Below are positions 53,231-63,466 of a stretch of DNA of 64,000 nt, in pieces. The position numbers and the translations under genes were made by a program. The stretch spans positions 463,001 to 527,000 of the forward strand of contig CP136575.1 of assembly GCA_035196065.1 (NCBI GenBank), given 5' to 3'. This DNA is from Sphingobium sp. Its GTDB lineage: Bacteria; Pseudomonadota; Alphaproteobacteria; Sphingomonadales; Sphingomonadaceae. How positions within the stretch are numbered: position 1 is the first letter of the stretch; each line of letters opens with the position of its first letter. Under the pieces are notes generated by a model. It was not told the origin of the DNA. It worked only from the letters and a program-made list of their open reading frames with translations, and made no database searches.

Positions 53231-56200
53231 TTACATCATCGGGCCGAACATGTCTTGTTGTACCGGTACCAACAGGTCAGCCGGCAGATTGAGCAGGCTT
53301 TCATAGTTGGCAGGGCCGAAGGTATCGTCTTCAACGGCGACCATGTCGACGATGGCCGGTGATGCTTCTTCCACCGCCGCAATGGCATCGGTGATCATCG
53401 GGCTGTCATTGTCTTCCCAGGCAAGCATGAAGTCATCAATATCGAGTTCATCCTCGTCTTCCAGCGTCATCGTCTGGCCGGCAATGCTGACCTTCAGATC
53501 CGAACCGTCGCGGGTGATGGAGACCATGTCCTCGAAGTTGCTTTCGGTGATCCCCATTCCGTTGAGATCAATCATGTCCTCACCAGACTTGAAGTCGGTG
53601 ATAACGTCCTGATCGCCAAAGGCGAAGATATCACTTCCGCGGCCACCGCTGAGGATATCTGCACCCTCACCGCCATCGAGATAATCAAAGCCGCGGCTAC
53701 CGAAGAGACGGTCATTGCCTTCGCCACCGTAGAGCATGTCCGCACCACGTCCGCCGTTCATCACGTCGTCGCCGTACATGCCATGCAGCACGTCACTTCC
53801 GCCGAAGCCGAACAAGTCGTTGCTGTCATCATCACCGATCAGCACGTCTGCAAGGCGCGAACCCCGCATATTGACATCACCCAGCGGCGAAGGTGTCGGT
53901 TCGAGGGCGAGATCGGCAGGAATGCCGTCGTCGACCACGACCGGGGTATCGTTGCCCTGGCCCGGGTTCACCGGAGCCGGAACATCGATCACCGGGGTCT
54001 GGACAGGTGCATCAACCACCGGAGCAGCAGGTGCATCAACCACAGGCGTCGGAGCCGGAGCATCTGCCGTCGGAGCAGCAGGAGCGTCCACCACCGGAGC
54101 CGGGACAGGAACGTCCACTACCGGAGCAGGGGCATCCACGACCGGAGCCGGAGCGGCAGGGGCATCAACCACAGGGGCCGGCGCATCTGCAACTGGGTCA
54201 ACCGGAGCCGGAACAACGGGTGTCGGCGGAGCGATCACAGTGTTGCGGTTCGGATCGGTTGCGGCATCGGAGCCAGGAGCCGGAGCATCGACCACAGGTG
54301 CCGGTGCGGGTTCCTCAGCAGGTGCGGCAGGCGCATCAACCACAGGAGCCGGAGCATCGACCACAGGTGCCGGTGCAGGTTCCTCAGCAGGTGCGGCAGG
54401 CGCATCAACCACAGGAGCCGGAGCATCGACCACAGGTGCCGGTGCAGGTTCCTCAGCAGGTGCGGCAGGCGCATCAACCACAGGAGCCGGTGCATCGACC
54501 ACAGGTGCCGGTGCAGGTTCCTCAGCAGGTGCGGCAGGCGCATCAACCACAGGAGCCGGAGCGTCGACCACAGGTGCCGGGGCAGGTTCCTCAGCAGGTG
54601 CGGCAGGCGCATCAACCACAGGAGCCGGAGCATCGACCACAGGTGCCGGTGCAGGTTCCTCAGCAGGTGCGGCAGGCGCATCAACCACAGGAGCCGGTGC
54701 ATCGACCACAGGTGCCGGTGCAGGTTCCTCAGCAGGTGCGGCAGGCGCATCAACCACAGGAGCCGGAGCGTCGACCACAGGTGCCGGGGCAGGTTCCTCA
54801 GCAGGTGCGGCAGGCGCATCAACCACAGGAGCCGGAGCATCGACCACAGGTGCCGGTGCGGGTTCCTCAGCAGGTGCGGCAGGCGCATCAACCACAGGAG
54901 CCGGAGCATCGACCACAGGTGCCGGTGCGGGTTCCTCAGCAGGTGCGGCAGGCGCATCAACCACAGGAGCCGGAGCATCGACCACAGGTGCCGGGGCAGG
55001 TTCCTCAGCAGGTGCGGCAGGCGCATCAACCACAGGAGCCGGAGCGTCGACCACAGGTGCCGGTGCAGGTTCCTCAGCAGGTGCGGCAGGCGCATCAACC
55101 ACAGGAGCCGGAGCATCGACCACAGGTGCCGGGGCAGGTTCCTCAGCAGGTGCGGCAGGCGCATCAACCACAGGAGCCGGAGCATCGACCACAGGTGCCG
55201 GGGCAGGTTCCTCAGCAGGTGCGGCAGGCGCATCAACCACAGGAGCCGGAGCATCGACCACAGGTGCCGGGGCAGGTTCCTCAGCAGGTGCGGCAGGCGC
55301 ATCAACCACAGGAGCCGGAGCATCGACCACAGGTGCCGGTGCGGGTTCCTCAGCAGGTGCGGCAGGCGCATCAACCACAGGAGCCGGAGCATCGACCACA
55401 GGTGCCGGTGCGGGTTCCTCAGCAGGTGCGGCAGGCGCATCAACCACAGGAGCCGGAGCGTCGACTACGGGAGCCGGTGCCGGTGCATCCGCAGCAGGTG
55501 CTGCCGGGGCATCCACGACGGGAGTCGGAGCCGGTGCGACAGGGTCAGCCAGGACAAGGCTCGCTGCCTCTATCGCTGCCGGAGTAGTGTTAGCGACCAT
55601 CATCGACTGACCGTCGATGGTGATCCGCGAGCCACCACGAACCGCTTCGATCAAGACCTTTTCGGCGAAGTTACCCGCCGTGACACCCATGTCACGCAGA
55701 TCGATCACATCGCCAGCCATGAAGTCAGCGATCGTGTCGCCATTGCCAAAGGCAAAGGCATCGATACCCGTACCGCCGATCAGTTCGTCGTCGCCAAGAC
55801 CGCCGTCGAGATAGTCGTTACCCGAACCACCCGACAGAATGTCATCGCCATCGCCGCCAACAAGCGAGTCGTTGCCCGATCCACCCGAGAGGCGATCGTC
55901 GCCGAGGCCGCCTTCGAGATAGTCGTAACCCGAACCACCAGTGATGCTATCGTCGCCGGCATCGCCTGCCAGATAATCATCGCTGCTGCTGCCGGTGAGG
56001 ACCATGTCGGCAACCAGCAGGGCTGCCGGTTCAATCGCCGCCAAGGCGACCGCTTCGACTGCAACCGGTGCCGGAGCATCTGCAGCCGGAGCGGCAGGTG
56101 CGTCAACCACAGGGGCAGGTGCAGCAAGGGCATCAACCTGGGTCACATGTGCAGCAACCGGAGCCGCCGCAGCCGTGTCGAGGTTCACAACGTCCTGCGG

Positions 56201-59200
56201 ACGAAGCGCACCGACGATGGTGTCCTGACCGCCGTTCGAGGTGAAGACAATGCGGTGCGCCGATTGGAGCGCCGAAATGTCGACCACGTCGTTACCGGTG
56301 TTACCATCGATGGTGATCGTGTTGAAGTTAAGGCTGGTCTGGTTGAAGTCACCGACGACCCGGATCGAGTCACCGGAAACGGTGCCGCCATTGGCCCCAC
56401 CCGGCGAGGTAACCTGCAGGGTGCTGACAATGATTTCCTCAATATTATCCAGTTCGGCCATCACGTTGCCATTGCGGGCAATGACGATTTCGGTGTTGGC
56501 ATTGAAGTTGTTCAGGCTGAACACTTCCAGTGCAGCTGCACGGGTGTAGATCACGAAATTCTCTGCCGTCGTCGTGTCGCTGGTAACGATGAAGGTGTCT
56601 TCACCCGCACCACCGTCAACAAAGTCGGAACCGCCATTGGCACTTGCCTGGGTGATCGTATCCACACCGTCGCCGGCATAGATCAGGTCATTGCCTGCAC
56701 CGCCGTTGATGGTGTCATTCCCAGCCAAAGCAAAGATCGCCTCGCTGCCTGCACCGCCATTGACGGTGTTGGCCGCAGCCGTACCAGTTGCAATGGTATG
56801 GTTGGCACCGTTGAAGCGCAGTCGTTCGACACCGACCAAGGTGTCAACGCCTTCCGCACCTGTATTATCGGTGACGGTGATCGTTGTACCGTTCATGTTG
56901 AGCGTGAATCTCTGGCTCGAACCTGCATAGACTGCCGTATCGGTGCCAGCACCGCCAATGATCGTATCATTGCCTGCACCGCCGGTGATGGTGTCATTAC
57001 CCGACCGGCCATCCAAGCGGTCATTACCGCCACGACCGTTCATGGTGTCATTGCCGCCAACGCCAACGTTGGACTGTGCACCCATGGCATTGTCATCACC
57101 TTCGGTACCGGTGAAGGTCGTTGCACCTCCGACGAAGTTGTCACCAACCACACCCGTCGCAGCCGAGTTCAGCGTTTCAACCGTGCCGAAGCCATCGGTG
57201 AAGCTTGCAACAGCCCGCAGGATGGTTCCAACCTGAGCCTGAGCAGGCGTAAAGCTTGCTGCAGTCGCGCCATTAATGTTGGTCCAGGTCGTGCCATTAT
57301 CCGACGATTGCTGCCACTGGTAGGAGAATGTCCCGAGACCATTGGTATCAGCAATGCTGCTGGTATCGATGGTCAGCGTTTCAGTTTCCGTCGGCGTCAG
57401 ATCGTTGATAACCGGCGCACCTGTTGCAGCCACGGGCCCTTGGCTGATTGCCGAAGTGGCGGGCGAGTAAAGTGTTTCCACTGTTCCCGTGGTGACATCG
57501 GTAAAGGTCGACTTGACCCGCAGCGATGCACCAACCTGTGCGTGCGACGTGGTGTAGCTCGTGTCGGTAGCCTGAGCGATATCGGTCCAGCTTGCACCGT
57601 TATCGGTCGAGATCTGCCACTGATGCGACAGCGTTCCAACGCCATTGGCATCGGCGATCGACGCCGTATCAATGGTCAACACCTGGGTTGAATAAGGTGT
57701 GGTGTCGTTGATGATCGCCGAGCCAGTTGCCGCTTCGGGCATGTCAGCCACAGCTACAGAGGCAGCCGATACCAGCTGTTCCTGCGTACCCAGACCGTCG
57801 GTCCAGGACACTTGAACACGCAGCTGACCGCTCACCTGCGCCTGTGTCGGCGTGAAAGTGCTGGCCGTTGCGCCGTCGATATTCGTCCAGGTCGCACCAT
57901 TGTCGGTCGAAACCTGCCACTGATAGGCCGGATCGATCACGCCATTGGGGTCGATGATACCCGAAATATCGGCCGTCATCACTTCGCCTTCCATCGGCGT
58001 GCTGTCGAGGATCACCGGTGCACCGCGTGCGGCAACAGGGCCCTCGATCAGACCGGCAGTGGCCTGCGAGTAAAGCGTTTCGACGGTTGCGGTAGTGACG
58101 TCCGTAAAGGTTGTCTTCACCCGCAACTGGTCGCCGAGCTGCGCATTCGAAACCGCATAGCTATCGCCATTGGCACCGGCAATGTCAGTCCAGCTTACAC
58201 CATTGTCGGTCGAAATCTGCCACTGATGCGACAGCGTTCCAACGCCATTGGCATCGGCGATCGACGCTGTATCAATCGTCAACACTTCACCCAAATAGGG
58301 GGTCATGTCGCTGATGATCGCCGCGCCGGTTGCCGCTTCGGGCATGTCAGCCACGGCTACAGAGGCAGCCGATACCAGCTGTTCCTGCGTACCCACAGCA
58401 TCGGTCCAGGACACCTGAACACGCAGCTGACCGCTCACCTGCGCCTGTGTCGGCGTGAAAGTGCTGGCCGTTGCGCCGTCGATATTCGTCCAGGTCGCAC
58501 CATTGTCGGTCGAAACCTGCCACTGATAGGCCGGATCGATCACGCCATTAGGGTCGATGATACCCGAAATATCGGCCGTCATCACTTCGCCTTCCATCGG
58601 CGTGCTGTCGAGGATCACCGGTGCACCGCGTGCGGCAACAGGGCCCTGGATCAGACCGGCAGTGGCCTGCGAGTAAAGCGTTTCGACGGTTGCGGTAGTG
58701 ATATCCGTAAAGGTGGTCATCACCCGCAACTGGGCACCGATCTGCGTATCTGCAGGCACATAGCTATCGCCATTGGCACCGGCAATGTCAGTCCAGCTTA
58801 CACCATTGTCGGTCGAAATCTGCCACTGATGCGACAGCGGTCCAACGCCATTGGCATCAGCGATCGACGCCGTGTCAATCGTCAGAACCTGACCCGAATA
58901 GGGGGTCATGTCGCTGATGATCGCCGCACCGGTTGCTGCTTCTGCAAAGTCTGCAACGATTGCGGTGGGGGCCGAATTCAGGTTTTCGAAGGTACCGGTC
59001 AAGTCGAAATAGGCAACATTGACGCGCAGCTGGGCACCGACCTGATCCTGGCCGGGGATGAAGGTGGCATCAACCGCCCCAACAATATCCGTCCAAGTCA
59101 CGCCGCCATCCGACGACATCTGCCACTGATAGGTGGGGTTGAAGATGCCATTGGGGTCGATGATGCCGGCAAGGTCAACGCTCAACACATCCCGTTCAGT

Positions 59201-62200
59201 CGGCGTGATGTTGTTGATCGAGGGCGCGCCGGTTGCGGCAACCGGGACAATAGCATTGATGTCATAGGTCACCGTTCCGCCGAGGCCATCGGCGAAGGTT
59301 AGCTTCTCGATGTTGGACAGACGGTCGCTGCCATCGTTTATGACGTTGGTCGGGAGCACATGGGTGACCGTCGTCGAACCGTCAGCATTGCGGACAAATT
59401 CATAGTCGGTCAGCTGACCGCGATAGACGGCCGTATCCTGGCTACCCGCGACGTCGGTGTCGAGCATTTCGCGAACGATCGACAGCTGGGCCGGGTTGAG
59501 CGTGCGATCGAGCATGAGCTGATCGAGCGTCTTTCCGCCAAACAGCAGGTTGCCGTTCAGATCCCGAACCTGGCTCGACATATGTTCTGCCGAGGCGATT
59601 GCATTGCCGTTGGCATCGTTGATGCCGATGCGGACGTTCAGCCAGCGGTCGCCATCGATGATGTCGTCGCCTGCCTTGCCTTCAATGGTATCGTTACCGC
59701 TACCGCCAAGCAGGATTTCATGCGGTTGGCCGGTCAAGTCGGTTGCAACGCCATCAGCATTGCGCACAACATCAGCCTGATTGAACACCACGACTTCAAC
59801 CTGTTCGCCGCTGGCGGCATGGATCGTTTCGCGGCCGAGATGCGCAACCAGATCAGCAAATCCGTCGATGCGGGCAACGCCTTCCGTCGTCAGTGCATTC
59901 GAATAGGACAAGAAAGGTGCACTCGGATCAAAGACCGCCGCTGCTCCGGCACCAAGCGCGCCAGCAACTCTATCACGGCCGACCAGATTGTCGTCCAAAT
60001 TCCAGCCCGACAGGCCCTCGACAAGGTCATAACGGTCGCGCAGAATGAAATTCTGCTGGTTGACGAAGATGGGGATACCCATATCCGAATCAGCGGCAAC
60101 CGGATTGTCCTTATTGATCGCCCAGTCGAAGCCGGCCATGCCGTTAAAGCGCTGGATGCCCAGGCCTTCAAACATGATGTCGTCACCGGATTCTGCGTCA
60201 TAATCGGTATCGTTACCACGGCCGTTCATGACGTCATGGCCGATGATCGGGCTGTTGAAGAACAGTTCGGAGTTTTCACCCGCGAGCATGTCAACACCGC
60301 CAACGCCGCCTTCGAGCCAGTCATCGCCTTCATTGCCGGCAACAAAGCTGGCTGCATCGCCGCCGCGCGCAAAGTCATTGCCTTCGCCCGAAGTGATCGT
60401 CTTGCTGTCACGGTTGCCGAAGATGAAGTCATTGCCGCTGCCACCAAAGACCAGATCAAGGCCCTCGCCAGAGCTGATCACGTCATTGCCTTCGTCGCCG
60501 TTCAACACGTCGGCTGCGCCCACCGGAGTGCCGCCATCGGTGATGACATCGTCGCCATAACCACCGGAGATGTGATCGATCCCCTGGCCGCCTTCGAGAT
60601 TGTCATTGCCTTTACCGCCCCACAGGGTGTCGTCGCCTTCGCCGCCGATCAGCGTGTCATTGCCGACGGTACCGCCGAGCACGACATGGTCGATGCCCGT
60701 GTAACGCAGATAATCGTCAGTGCCGTCATTGTTGGTATCCTTGCGGATAACCATCGGGCTGATTGCCTGCAGGATGAAATTGTCATGAACCGGATCGGCC
60801 ATGTTCTGCAGGCTCTGGTTGAGCTCAAGCGTGTAGGCTGGTGTCAGGAAGATCGAGCTGGGCAAGTGCGTGCTGCCATCATTACCCAGATCGGTGTTGC
60901 GCATGGCAAGCTTGGCCCAGCTATCACCTTCCAGCTGGTTGAGCAGGTTTGTGCCCTGCGACCGGCTGAGATAATAGAAGCGGTCGCCAGCTTGCAGATT
61001 TTCCATCTGCACTTCGAAGACGAAGTTGAACGTGCTGCCCAACAGGCCGCCAAAGGCCATTTTCTTTTCGGCGAGGCCGCCAATCCAGAAGTCGACAGTG
61101 TTGAGGCCGCTATTGGCTGCATTCCACGCGCCGGTCCCATTCAAGAAGTCTATGCGGTCAGCCGGAGCGCCCGGTCCGCCAAGGACCAGTGCAAAGGCCG
61201 CGTCGCGCTTGGCTTCAACAGTGGTCGCCGCCAGGATCGTTTCATGCTGGCCATAGGCCGCGATGAAGTTGATCACCGACGCCGGGTTCTTGATCGCAAG
61301 CGCGAAATCGAACCAGCTGTCATAAGGCTTCAACTGCAAGTCGCCAGTCTGGGCAAAGAAATCGGCACGTACCAGGTTCAGCGACGCCGTACCGGTGTCA
61401 CGACCACGGGCGATGTTGAGCGTCGCAAGATCGAGCGGCAAACCGACCAGATCGTTGCGCAGCGCGTCGGTGACAAATTCGTCGATTTCGTTGCTGACCT
61501 GACGGGTCATGCCGCGGATGATTGCACCTGCTGCATCGTCAATCGTTGCACCGGCACCGGCAAAGGCCGACGGGTTGAGGAAGGCTTCGACCAGCGTCAT
61601 GCTGGTGTCAGTCTGACCGTTGGCAGCAAGGACATCGACTGTTTCGTTCAGCTGCGAATGGCCGAAGCGATAAACGGCATGGGCAAATTCAGCCGTGATT
61701 GCCGGATCGATATCGACCGTGTTCGAGAAAACGAACGCATCGATGTTGGGGCTAACAAGGCGGACAAATTCTTCAAAGACCAGATGCTGATAGACCTGTT
61801 CGGTGGAGAAACGCGCGGCTTGGAACAGACGCTCGCCATTCCACAACAGCGTGGTCGTGTCGGCAGGCATTGCCGTGATCGGAGCGGCCAGATATTCGCT
61901 GATCAGCTTGAAGTCGCCCGTGGCGATGCTGTTTGCAATCAGTTCATCCTTGATCTGGTCAACGCGATGATTGTGTTCGGAATGGAACACATGGTGGATC
62001 GCGGTAAGTGCGATATTTTCGTTACCACGACCGTCGCCGACAACATAATGCTTGTCGAGCAATTCATTGTCATATTCGGCGCGATTGCCAAATTCATCTA
62101 TAGGAATGGCGTTGCCCGAAATCAGATCTTCATCCGCAATCTGGCCGGCCTTCGGATCAGCATTGTGGGCGATATCACCGATAAACGCGTGGCCGGTGGA

Positions 62201-63466
62201 CAATGCCAGGTTAGCAGCAACAGGAGCCGCCGGATTGCCTTCAACCAGATCGGCGGGCAGATTGGGTCCGGTTACGATCTGGGCAAAGCCGTTCGCGCCG
62301 GGGATGAAGTTGCCATAGAGATCGGTGGCAAGCAACGGAACGCGATGCACGTCCATATCGCTCAGTTCGATACCGAGCATCTCGCGCGCTTGCAGCTTCA
62401 CATCGGCCCAAGACGGCGGGCCGCCATTGGGGGCTTCAAGCAGCCAGCCGGTGGCGACAGGCTTGCCATCGACCAGCTTATATTCACGCAGGAAGACCTG
62501 GGTCGATTCATGCGAGGAGTAAGTCTGGTTGAGGTCGATCCAGGGCGTGGTAGTGTTGGTTGCATCCCGCACGTCATCGGCGGTGCCGAGGATGCCATCA
62601 GCGCCGGGGCCGTTGGTGGCGCGGCTCATCACCATGAAGTTGGTGGGGCTGCCGGGGACATAAAGCGGATCATCAGGCTGCAGCGGAACGAAGACAGTGC
62701 CGCTACCACCCTTGTTGATCATGGTCAGGCCGTGATCGAAAAACTGACCGAAAATGGTCATGAAGCCGTTGAGCGGCGCAGTGCTGCCCAGATCAGGCAT
62801 GATGTTCGGCATCACCAGATTGCCGTTCTGCATTTGAACGCCAACAAGGGCGAGTGCATCCTGCGCGCTCTGGACGGCCAGGTCGCGCTGCGCTCCTGCG
62901 CCGGCAGCATTGGCTAGGGCCGTTTCGCGTGCGTCGAACAATGCACCGCTAAGTGGGCTATTGGCGGCAACCCAGGCAGCGTCGGCTGTGACCACGGCCT
63001 TTTCGGCTGCAATGGCCTCGTTGATCGCGAAACGGGCAGTCGTCGTTACATCAACCAGTTCGGCAAATTGCGCGCCGCCAGTGATGCCTACATTGTTGAG
63101 CGCTGTGATCACCGCGATCGGGTTGGTCAGCGTCTGGTCTGCGATCAGGTTGGAAATGATACGCGGCTGGCTGTCATAAACCGAACCGGTCGTTTGCTGA
63201 TAGCTGGTGGGCGCGTTGGTGCGCGGATTGGGTTCGGCCGGGTTGAACACCGGAGCCGTCTGACGCGGCATGCCAAGATCGGCAGCGCCGGCGTTCAGGT
63301 TGACAAGGTTGTTGTCAACGCCGCTAACCGTGCGCAGGCCATAAGGCGTCAGGTTGTTGAGGGGGTTACCGAGATGGTCGACAAGTTGGCCGGTCGCGGT
63401 GTGGTTTTCAGCAATCTTGATCTGCTTCAGAATGTGAACAAGATCGTTAATGTTCAACTTCAACAT
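53231..63466 (-). CDS. Giant secreted haem-peroxidase/RTX protein
   Basis: About 3411 aa from ATG 63466 (MLKLNINDLVHILKQIKIAE). No Sec signal, as for type I secretion. Domains: animal-type haem peroxidase (about 130-880) with distal His245 in GQFFDHGLTM, proximal His603 in YRFGHSQL, and NIARGRDTG; RTX block 1 (about 925-1085); seven ~100-aa Ig-like repeats (about 1409-2115); RTX blocks at about 2130-2295 and 2495-2570; a Pro/Ala/Val/Asp linker of repeats (about 2650-3170); final RTX (about 3200-3290) and an uncleaved C-terminal secretion signal. Calcium-dependent folding outside the cell is expected. Confidence 0.88.
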   Translation of the reverse strand: MLKLNINDLVHILKQIKIAENHTATGQLVDHLGNPLNNLTPYGLRTVSGVDNNLVNLNAGAADLGMPRQTAPVFNPAEPNPRTNAPTSYQQTTGSVYDSQPRIISNLIADQTLTNPIAVITALNNVGITGGAQFAELVDVTTTARFAINEAIAAEKAVVTADAAWVAANSPLSGALFDARETALANAAGAGAQRDLAVQSAQDALALVGVQMQNGNLVMPNIMPDLGSTAPLNGFMTIFGQFFDHGLTMINKGGSGTVFVPLQPDDPLYVPGSPTNFMVMSRATNGPGADGILGTADDVRDATNTTTPWIDLNQTYSSHESTQVFLREYKLVDGKPVATGWLLEAPNGGPPSWADVKLQAREMLGIELSDMDVHRVPLLATDLYGNFIPGANGFAQIVTGPNLPADLVEGNPAAPVAANLALSTGHAFIGDIAHNADPKAGQIADEDLISGNAIPIDEFGNRAEYDNELLDKHYVVGDGRGNENIALTAIHHVFHSEHNHRVDQIKDELIANSIATGDFKLISEYLAAPITAMPADTTTLLWNGERLFQAARFSTEQVYQHLVFEEFVRLVSPNIDAFVFSNTVDIDPAITAEFAHAVYRFGHSQLNETVDVLAANGQTDTSMTLVEAFLNPSAFAGAGATIDDAAGAIIRGMTRQVSNEIDEFVTDALRNDLVGLPLDLATLNIARGRDTGTASLNLVRADFFAQTGDLQLKPYDSWFDFALAIKNPASVINFIAAYGQHETILAATTVEAKRDAAFALVLGGPGAPADRIDFLNGTGAWNAANSGLNTVDFWIGGLAEKKMAFGGLLGSTFNFVFEVQMENLQAGDRFYYLSRSQGTNLLNQLEGDSWAKLAMRNTDLGNDGSTHLPSSIFLTPAYTLELNQSLQNMADPVHDNFILQAISPMVIRKDTNNDGTDDYLRYTGIDHVVLGGTVGNDTLIGGEGDDTLWGGKGNDNLEGGQGIDHISGGYGDDVITDGGTPVGAADVLNGDEGNDVISSGEGLDLVFGGSGNDFIFGNRDSKTITSGEGNDFARGGDAASFVAGNEGDDWLEGGVGGVDMLAGENSELFFNSPIIGHDVMNGRGNDTDYDAESGDDIMFEGLGIQRFNGMAGFDWAINKDNPVAADSDMGIPIFVNQQNFILRDRYDLVEGLSGWNLDDNLVGRDRVAGALGAGAAAVFDPSAPFLSYSNALTTEGVARIDGFADLVAHLGRETIHAASGEQVEVVVFNQADVVRNADGVATDLTGQPHEILLGGSGNDTIEGKAGDDIIDGDRWLNVRIGINDANGNAIASAEHMSSQVRDLNGNLLFGGKTLDQLMLDRTLNPAQLSIVREMLDTDVAGSQDTAVYRGQLTDYEFVRNADGSTTVTHVLPTNVINDGSDRLSNIEKLTFADGLGGTVTYDINAIVPVAATGAPSINNITPTERDVLSVDLAGIIDPNGIFNPTYQWQMSSDGGVTWTDIVGAVDATFIPGQDQVGAQLRVNVAYFDLTGTFENLNSAPTAIVADFAEAATGAAIISDMTPYSGQVLTIDTASIADANGVGPLSHQWQISTDNGVSWTDIAGANGDSYVPADTQIGAQLRVMTTFTDITTATVETLYSQATAGLIQGPVAARGAPVILDSTPMEGEVMTADISGIIDPNGVIDPAYQWQVSTDNGATWTNIDGATASTFTPTQAQVSGQLRVQVSWTDAVGTQEQLVSAASVAVADMPEAATGAAIISDMTPYLGEVLTIDTASIADANGVGTLSHQWQISTDNGVSWTDIAGANGDSYAVSNAQLGDQLRVKTTFTDVTTATVETLYSQATAGLIEGPVAARGAPVILDSTPMEGEVMTADISGIIDPNGVIDPAYQWQVSTDNGATWTNIDGATASTFTPTQAQVSGQLRVQVSWTDGLGTQEQLVSAASVAVADMPEAATGSAIINDTTPYSTQVLTIDTASIADANGVGTLSHQWQISTDNGASWTDIAQATDTSYTTSHAQVGASLRVKSTFTDVTTGTVETLYSPATSAISQGPVAATGAPVINDLTPTETETLTIDTSSIADTNGLGTFSYQWQQSSDNGTTWTNINGATAASFTPAQAQVGTILRAVASFTDGFGTVETLNSAATGVVGDNFVGGATTFTGTEGDDNAMGAQSNVGVGGNDTMNGRGGNDRLDGRSGNDTITGGAGNDTIIGGAGTDTAVYAGSSQRFTLNMNGTTITVTDNTGAEGVDTLVGVERLRFNGANHTIATGTAAANTVNGGAGSEAIFALAGNDTINGGAGNDLIYAGDGVDTITQASANGGSDFVDGGAGEDTFIVTSDTTTAENFVIYTRAAALEVFSLNNFNANTEIVIARNGNVMAELDNIEEIIVSTLQVTSPGGANGGTVSGDSIRVVGDFNQTSLNFNTITIDGNTGNDVVDISALQSAHRIVFTSNGGQDTIVGALRPQDVVNLDTAAAAPVAAHVTQVDALAAPAPVVDAPAAPAADAPAPVAVEAVALAAIEPAALLVADMVLTGSSSDDYLAGDAGDDSITGGSGYDYLEGGLGDDRLSGGSGNDSLVGGDGDDILSGGSGNDYLDGGLGDDELIGGTGIDAFAFGNGDTIADFMAGDVIDLRDMGVTAGNFAEKVLIEAVRGGSRITIDGQSMMVANTTPAAIEAASLVLADPVAPAPTPVVDAPAAPAADAPAPAPVVDAPAPVVDAPAAPAEEPAPAPVVDAPAPVVDAPAAPAEEPAPAPVVDAPAPVVDAPAAPAEEPAPAPVVDAPAPVVDAPAAPAEEPAPAPVVDAPAPVVDAPAAPAEEPAPAPVVDAPAPVVDAPAAPAEEPAPAPVVDAPAPVVDAPAAPAEEPAPAPVVDAPAPVVDAPAAPAEEPAPAPVVDAPAPVVDAPAAPAEEPAPAPVVDAPAPVVDAPAAPAEEPAPAPVVDAPAPVVDAPAAPAEEPAPAPVVDAPAPVVDAPAAPAEEPAPAPVVDAPAPVVDAPAAPAEEPAPAPVVDAPAPVVDAPAAPAEEPAPAPVVDAPAPVVDAPAAPAEEPAPAPVVDAPAPVVDAPAAPAEEPAPAPVVDAPAPVVDAPAAPAEEPAPAPVVDAPAPGSDAATDPNRNTVIAPPTPVVPAPVDPVADAPAPVVDAPAAPAPVVDAPAPVVDVPVPAPVVDAPAAPTADAPAPTPVVDAPAAPVVDAPVQTPVIDVPAPVNPGQGNDTPVVVDDGIPADLALEPTPSPLGDVNMRGSRLADVLIGDDDSNDLFGFGGSDVLHGMYGDDVMNGGRGADMLYGGEGNDRLFGSRGFDYLDGGEGADILSGGRGSDIFAFGDQDVITDFKSGEDMIDLNGMGITESNFEDMVSITRDGSDLKVSIAGQTMTLEDEDELDIDDFMLAWEDNDSPMITDAIAAVEEASPAIVDMVAVEDDTFGPANYESLLNLPADLLVPVQQDMFGPMM
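54273..55470. repeat. 17 tandem copies of a 69-bp coding repeat
   Basis: The GGTTCCTCAGCAGG core recurs every 69 bases from about 54309 to 55413, with no length variation. Each copy codes 23 aa (APAEEPAPAPVVDAPAPVVD plus APA) on the minus strand. Copies differ only at a few silent sites; copies 3-5 and 6-8 are the same trio of variants, so a 207-bp unit was itself duplicated. Confidence 0.95.
57130..59240. repeat. Seven Ig-like repeats of about 300 bp inside the RTX gene
   Basis: Each encodes a ~100-aa module around (S/A)(H/Y)QWQxSTDNGxxW. Types A and B alternate; the AB pairs are near-identical at DNA level with an offset of 603 bp (for example 57781 and 58384), showing recent duplication. 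Confidence 0.85.

Noticed and set aside
54235-55443. 402-aa minus-strand Leu/Arg/His repeat frame
   Set aside because: Out-of-frame reading of the same 69-bp repeats.
54273-55470. CRISPR-like array
   Set aside because: The repeats are directly joined, in frame, and have no unique spacers.
53736-55610. 624-aa plus-strand frame, Gly/Ala/Ser/Thr repeats
   Set aside because: Same cause: several frames stay open across the repeat array. No signal, no domain, no ribosome site.
53783-57691. 1302-aa plus-strand open frame opposite the RTX gene
   Set aside because: It is open because the 69-bp repeat has a length divisible by three and a biased composition. The peptide is Arg/His/Cys-rich noise; the minus frame has clear domains.
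59360-62917. 1185-aa plus-strand frame opposite the peroxidase domain
   Set aside because: Shadow of the conserved minus-strand peroxidase; no recognisable protein features.
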